Assembly (NCBI GenBank): GCA_023141985.1
Contig: JAGLKH010000079.1
Coordinates: 1 to 9,141 of the forward strand
DNA: 9,141 nt
Direction of reading: 5' to 3'
From: Flavobacteriaceae bacterium
Lineage (GTDB): Bacteria > Bacteroidota > Bacteroidia > Flavobacteriales > Flavobacteriaceae
The notes beneath the pieces are model-generated. The model saw only the letters and a list, made by a program, of their open reading frames with translations, did not search any database and was not told the DNA's origin. Shown in pieces: positions 7,681-9,141 of the stretch (within the stretch, counting starts at the first letter, position 1; every line of letters begins with the position of its first letter). The position numbers and the translations under genes were made by a program.

Positions 7681-7692
7681 TATTGCGCAATA
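7681..7692. promoter_or_regulatory. Perfect 12-base palindrome TATTGCGCAATA between regulator and transporter genes
   Basis: TATTGC is followed directly by its reverse complement GCAATA, in the 65-base gap between the Crp/Fnr-type gene and the TSUP gene, 41 bases before the transporter ATG. It is GC-richer than its surroundings. It could be an operator; it is too short and lacks a T run, so it is not a terminator. Confidence 0.35.
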
Positions 7693-7732
7693 GTATTGTT
7701 TTCTACTAAAATTTTGAAGACAAAAATATTTT

Positions 7733-8530
7733 ATGGATACATTAGGTTTTTTCGGATATGTATGTGCCCTATTTATTGGTGTTATTTTAGGGCTAATAGG
7801 AGGAGGAGGATCTATTCTTACTGTACCAATTCTTGTATATCTATTTTTTTTAAACCCGGTTACTGCTACAGCTTATTCCTTATTTGTTGTTGGTTCTACT
7901 ACTTTTTTCGGGAGTATTAGAAATATTAAAAAAAGGATGATCGATTATAAAGCCGGGATAATTTTTGCAATTCCATCATTTATTGCTGTTTATATTACAA
8001 GAAAATATTTAGTTCCTGCAATTCCGGAAAAATTATTTTTAATTGGCGATTTTTTACTCACAAAAGATATAGCTATTATGATATTTTTTTCCTTCTTAAT
8101 GTTAGTTGCTGCTTTTTTTATGATTAAAGACAAGAAAATGGATGTTGATAAAAATGCTATTATAAAATATAATTATCTATCACTTATAATCCAAGGATTT
8201 ATAATTGGGTTTTTAACAGCAATAATAGGTGCAGGTGGTGGATTCCTGATTGTTCCGGCTTTAGTTTTATGGTTAAAGCTTCCTATGAAAAAAGCCGTTG
8301 GCACTGCATTGTTTATAATATCTATAAAATCATTAATTGGATTTATTGGGGATATAGAGAATCTTAATATCGATTGGGTATTTCTTTTAAGTTTTACTGC
8401 AATTTCTGTTATTGGAATCTATTTAGGTATTTATCTTTCAAATTTTATCGAAGGCAGAAAACTTAAAAAATCTTTCGGATGGTTTGTTTTAGTAATGAGT
8501 ATTTATATTTTAGTTATAGAAGTTTTTTAG
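7733..8530 (+). CDS. TSUP (TauE/SafE) family sulfur-anion/sulfite-type membrane transporter
   Basis: A 265-residue integral membrane protein with about eight hydrophobic helices arranged as two related halves. Each half carries the TSUP signature: GLIGGGGSILTVPILV (20-35) and FLTAIIGAGGGFLIVPALV (160-178), the latter followed by KAVGTALFIISIKSLIGF. TSUP proteins export or import sulfite, sulfoacetate, taurine-derived sulfur anions and other small organic anions; the exact substrate cannot be read from sequence. A hydrophilic loop (about 130-146, KDKKMDVDKN) separates the halves. The ATG at 7733 gives a normal short N-terminus before helix 1; no Shine-Dalgarno is seen, as expected in this group. 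The adjacent Crp/Fnr-type regulator and the YeeE/YedE remnant just downstream support a role in sulfur-compound traffic. Confidence 0.9.
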   Translation: MDTLGFFGYVCALFIGVILGLIGGGGSILTVPILVYLFFLNPVTATAYSLFVVGSTTFFGSIRNIKKRMIDYKAGIIFAIPSFIAVYITRKYLVPAIPEKLFLIGDFLLTKDIAIMIFFSFLMLVAAFFMIKDKKMDVDKNAIIKYNYLSLIIQGFIIGFLTAIIGAGGGFLIVPALVLWLKLPMKKAVGTALFIISIKSLIGFIGDIENLNIDWVFLLSFTAISVIGIYLGIYLSNFIEGRKLKKSFGWFVLVMSIYILVIEVF

Positions 8531-8578
8531 AATATTTCATTGGAATTTATACTTTGTGATTGTAGCAATAATTAAGTT

Positions 8579-8740
8579 TTAATGATTATTTTTGGTTAAG
8601 GATGGAGATTAATTGGTGCATGTCCTGAATATATGTTTATTTTGCTTAGAAACGTTGTGTATGCAATTATAATAGTTATAATTGGAGGACCTTTGGGAGT
8701 GTTATTTTAACATGCTATAAAAAATAAACTGCCTCATTAA
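8579..8740 (+). pseudogene. Remnant of a YeeE/YedE-family (DUF6691-type) sulfur transporter, C-terminal end only
   Basis: In the frame read from 8579 the translation is LMIIFG-stop-GWRLIGACPE, then a hydrophobic helix (YMFILL...VVYAIIIVIIGGPLGVLF), a stop, and HAIKNKLPH followed by a final stop at 8738-8740. From family knowledge, YeeE/YedE proteins end with FGxGWxLxGACPGP, a last membrane helix with GxxxGxxxY, and a terminal LPH. The match covers all three in order and spacing. Two in-frame stops (8597-8599 and 8708-8710) and replacement of the conserved GP after GACP by EY show decay. The upstream part of the gene is absent: only 48 bases separate this piece from the TSUP stop. Intact relatives import thiosulfate or other sulfur species. 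The 303-base gap 8531-8833 otherwise holds only the operator and promoter described separately. Confidence 0.72.
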
Positions 8741-8749
8741 CGATATTTA

Positions 8750-8765
8750 TGTAACTAAAGTTACA
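8750..8765. promoter_or_regulatory. Candidate Crp/Fnr-type operator TGTAACT-AA-AGTTACA
   Basis: Seven-base perfect inverted arms around AA, in the Crp/Fnr-like layout nGTAACnnnnGTTACn. The dyad centre (8757/8758) is about 41-43 bases upstream of the transcription start expected from the TAACTTTG element at 8787, the classic class II activator position. It is not followed by a T run, so it is not a terminator. Confidence 0.6.
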
Positions 8766-8786
8766 ATTAATGTTTAGTTATTAATA

Positions 8787-8794
8787 TAACTTTG
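8787..8794 (+). promoter_or_regulatory. -7 promoter element TAACTTTG of the Fe-S subunit gene
   Basis: A full match to the Bacteroidota -7 consensus TAnnTTTG, 40 bases before the ATG at 8834. The position expected for the -33 TTG holds only TTA (8767-8769, 17-base spacing). This is consistent with an activator-dependent promoter served by the dyad just upstream. Confidence 0.6.
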
Positions 8795-8833
8795 ATATTA
8801 ACTAATATTCAACTTATACAATTCTAAAAATAT

Positions 8834-9141
8834 ATGAAGTATGGCTTTATTATTGACAATCGAAAATGTATAGGTTGTCATGCCTGCACAACTGCTTGTA
8901 AATCAGAACACGATGTCGCAGTAGGGGTTAATAGAACCTATGTTAAACAAGTAGAAAAAGGAGAATTTCCCGATACACGTCGAATATTTTCGGTCATGCG
9001 CTGCAATCATTGTACAGATGCACCATGTGTTGAAATTTGTCCGGTAGAGGCATTATATATACGTGAAGATGGTATTGTCGATTTTGACAATAACAGATGT
9101 ATTGGCTGTAAATCGTGTATGCAAGCTTGTCCTTATGATGC
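8834..9141 (+). CDS. Multi-[4Fe-4S] electron-transfer subunit, PsrB/NrfC/DmsB-like (3' end outside window)
   Basis: The first 102 codons of a ferredoxin-like subunit of a complex iron-sulfur molybdoenzyme. Three cysteine sets are visible: C12-x2-C15-x2-C18-x3-C22, C57-x2-C60-x4-C65-x3-C69-P and C89-x2-C92-x2-C95-x3-C99-P. The fourth set expected in this family would lie past the window edge. Such subunits carry electrons between a NrfD/PsrC-type membrane quinone partner and a molybdopterin catalytic subunit, for example polysulfide, thiosulfate, DMSO or nitrite-type reductases, or sulfite dehydrogenase of the SoeABC kind. Which one applies depends on downstream genes not seen here. There is no signal peptide, so it is cytoplasmic or carried by a partner. 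The start ATG follows an AT-rich leader with no Shine-Dalgarno. Its promoter, the upstream dyad and the nearby TSUP and YeeE genes favour a sulfur-linked, regulator-controlled redox complex. Confidence 0.88.
   Translation, partial: MKYGFIIDNRKCIGCHACTTACKSEHDVAVGVNRTYVKQVEKGEFPDTRRIFSVMRCNHCTDAPCVEICPVEALYIREDGIVDFDNNRCIGCKSCMQACPYD

Noticed and set aside
7696..7920. 74-codon + strand frame overlapping the start of the TSUP gene
   Set aside because: It is a shifted frame over TSUP codons with an implausible Tyr/Cys/Phe-rich product; the TSUP frame carries the family motifs.
8633..8710. Possible 25-residue small hydrophobic protein starting at the ATG at 8633
   Set aside because: The frame is part of the YeeE/YedE-like translation that extends upstream and downstream of it, so a pseudogene fragment explains it better than a new small gene.

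Overview
The window is strongly AT-rich and reads as a chromosomal stretch from a marine-type Flavobacteriia bacterium (Bacteroidota). Pointers to this are the lack of Shine-Dalgarno sequences, a TAnnTTTG promoter element, LFGC and LTSC lipoboxes, a secreted protein whose signal peptide ends in FAQ, and protein families and gene neighbourhoods typical of that class. This assignment is inference; no rRNA or other marker gene is present.

Region 1 (1-3030) is the 3' part of a copper/heavy-metal handling cluster on the + strand. It holds the C-terminal end of a Cu+ P1B-ATPase (cut by the window edge), a DUF2911 lipoprotein, a CusB-type RND membrane-fusion protein with an N-terminal metal-binding zinc-ribbon-like domain and a Met/His tail, and a small lipoprotein with an HMA domain and a C-terminal Cys-Cys motif. 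A clear bidirectional rho-independent terminator closes it. The ATPase would clear cytoplasmic Cu+, the CusB protein would serve periplasmic efflux, and the HMA lipoprotein could buffer or deliver metal outside the cytoplasm. The RND pump (CusA) and outer-membrane channel are not in view.

Region 2 (3031-4052) holds one minus-strand gene for a secreted beta-rich protein of unknown function, followed by an AT-rich divergent intergenic region.

Region 3 (4053-6953) is one large gene for a fused FAD-dependent/Fe-S oxidoreductase (GlcD-GlcF fusion, YdiJ/D-lactate dehydrogenase-like), with a TTG start.

Region 4 (6954-9141) looks like a sulfur/redox module. It contains a Crp/Fnr-family regulator with an unusual cysteine trio and neither cAMP-binding nor FNR cluster residues, a TSUP (TauE/SafE) anion transporter, the decayed C-terminal remnant of a YeeE/YedE thiosulfate-type transporter, and the start of a PsrB/DmsB-like multi-[4Fe-4S] electron-transfer subunit that runs off the window. 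Upstream of this last gene is a near-perfect dyad, TGTAACT-AA-AGTTACA, centred about 41-43 bases before the inferred transcription start. That is the class II activator position and suggests direct control by a Crp/Fnr-type protein, perhaps the one encoded 1.1 kb upstream.

I see no CRISPR array, tRNA, rRNA, insertion sequence or phage gene.
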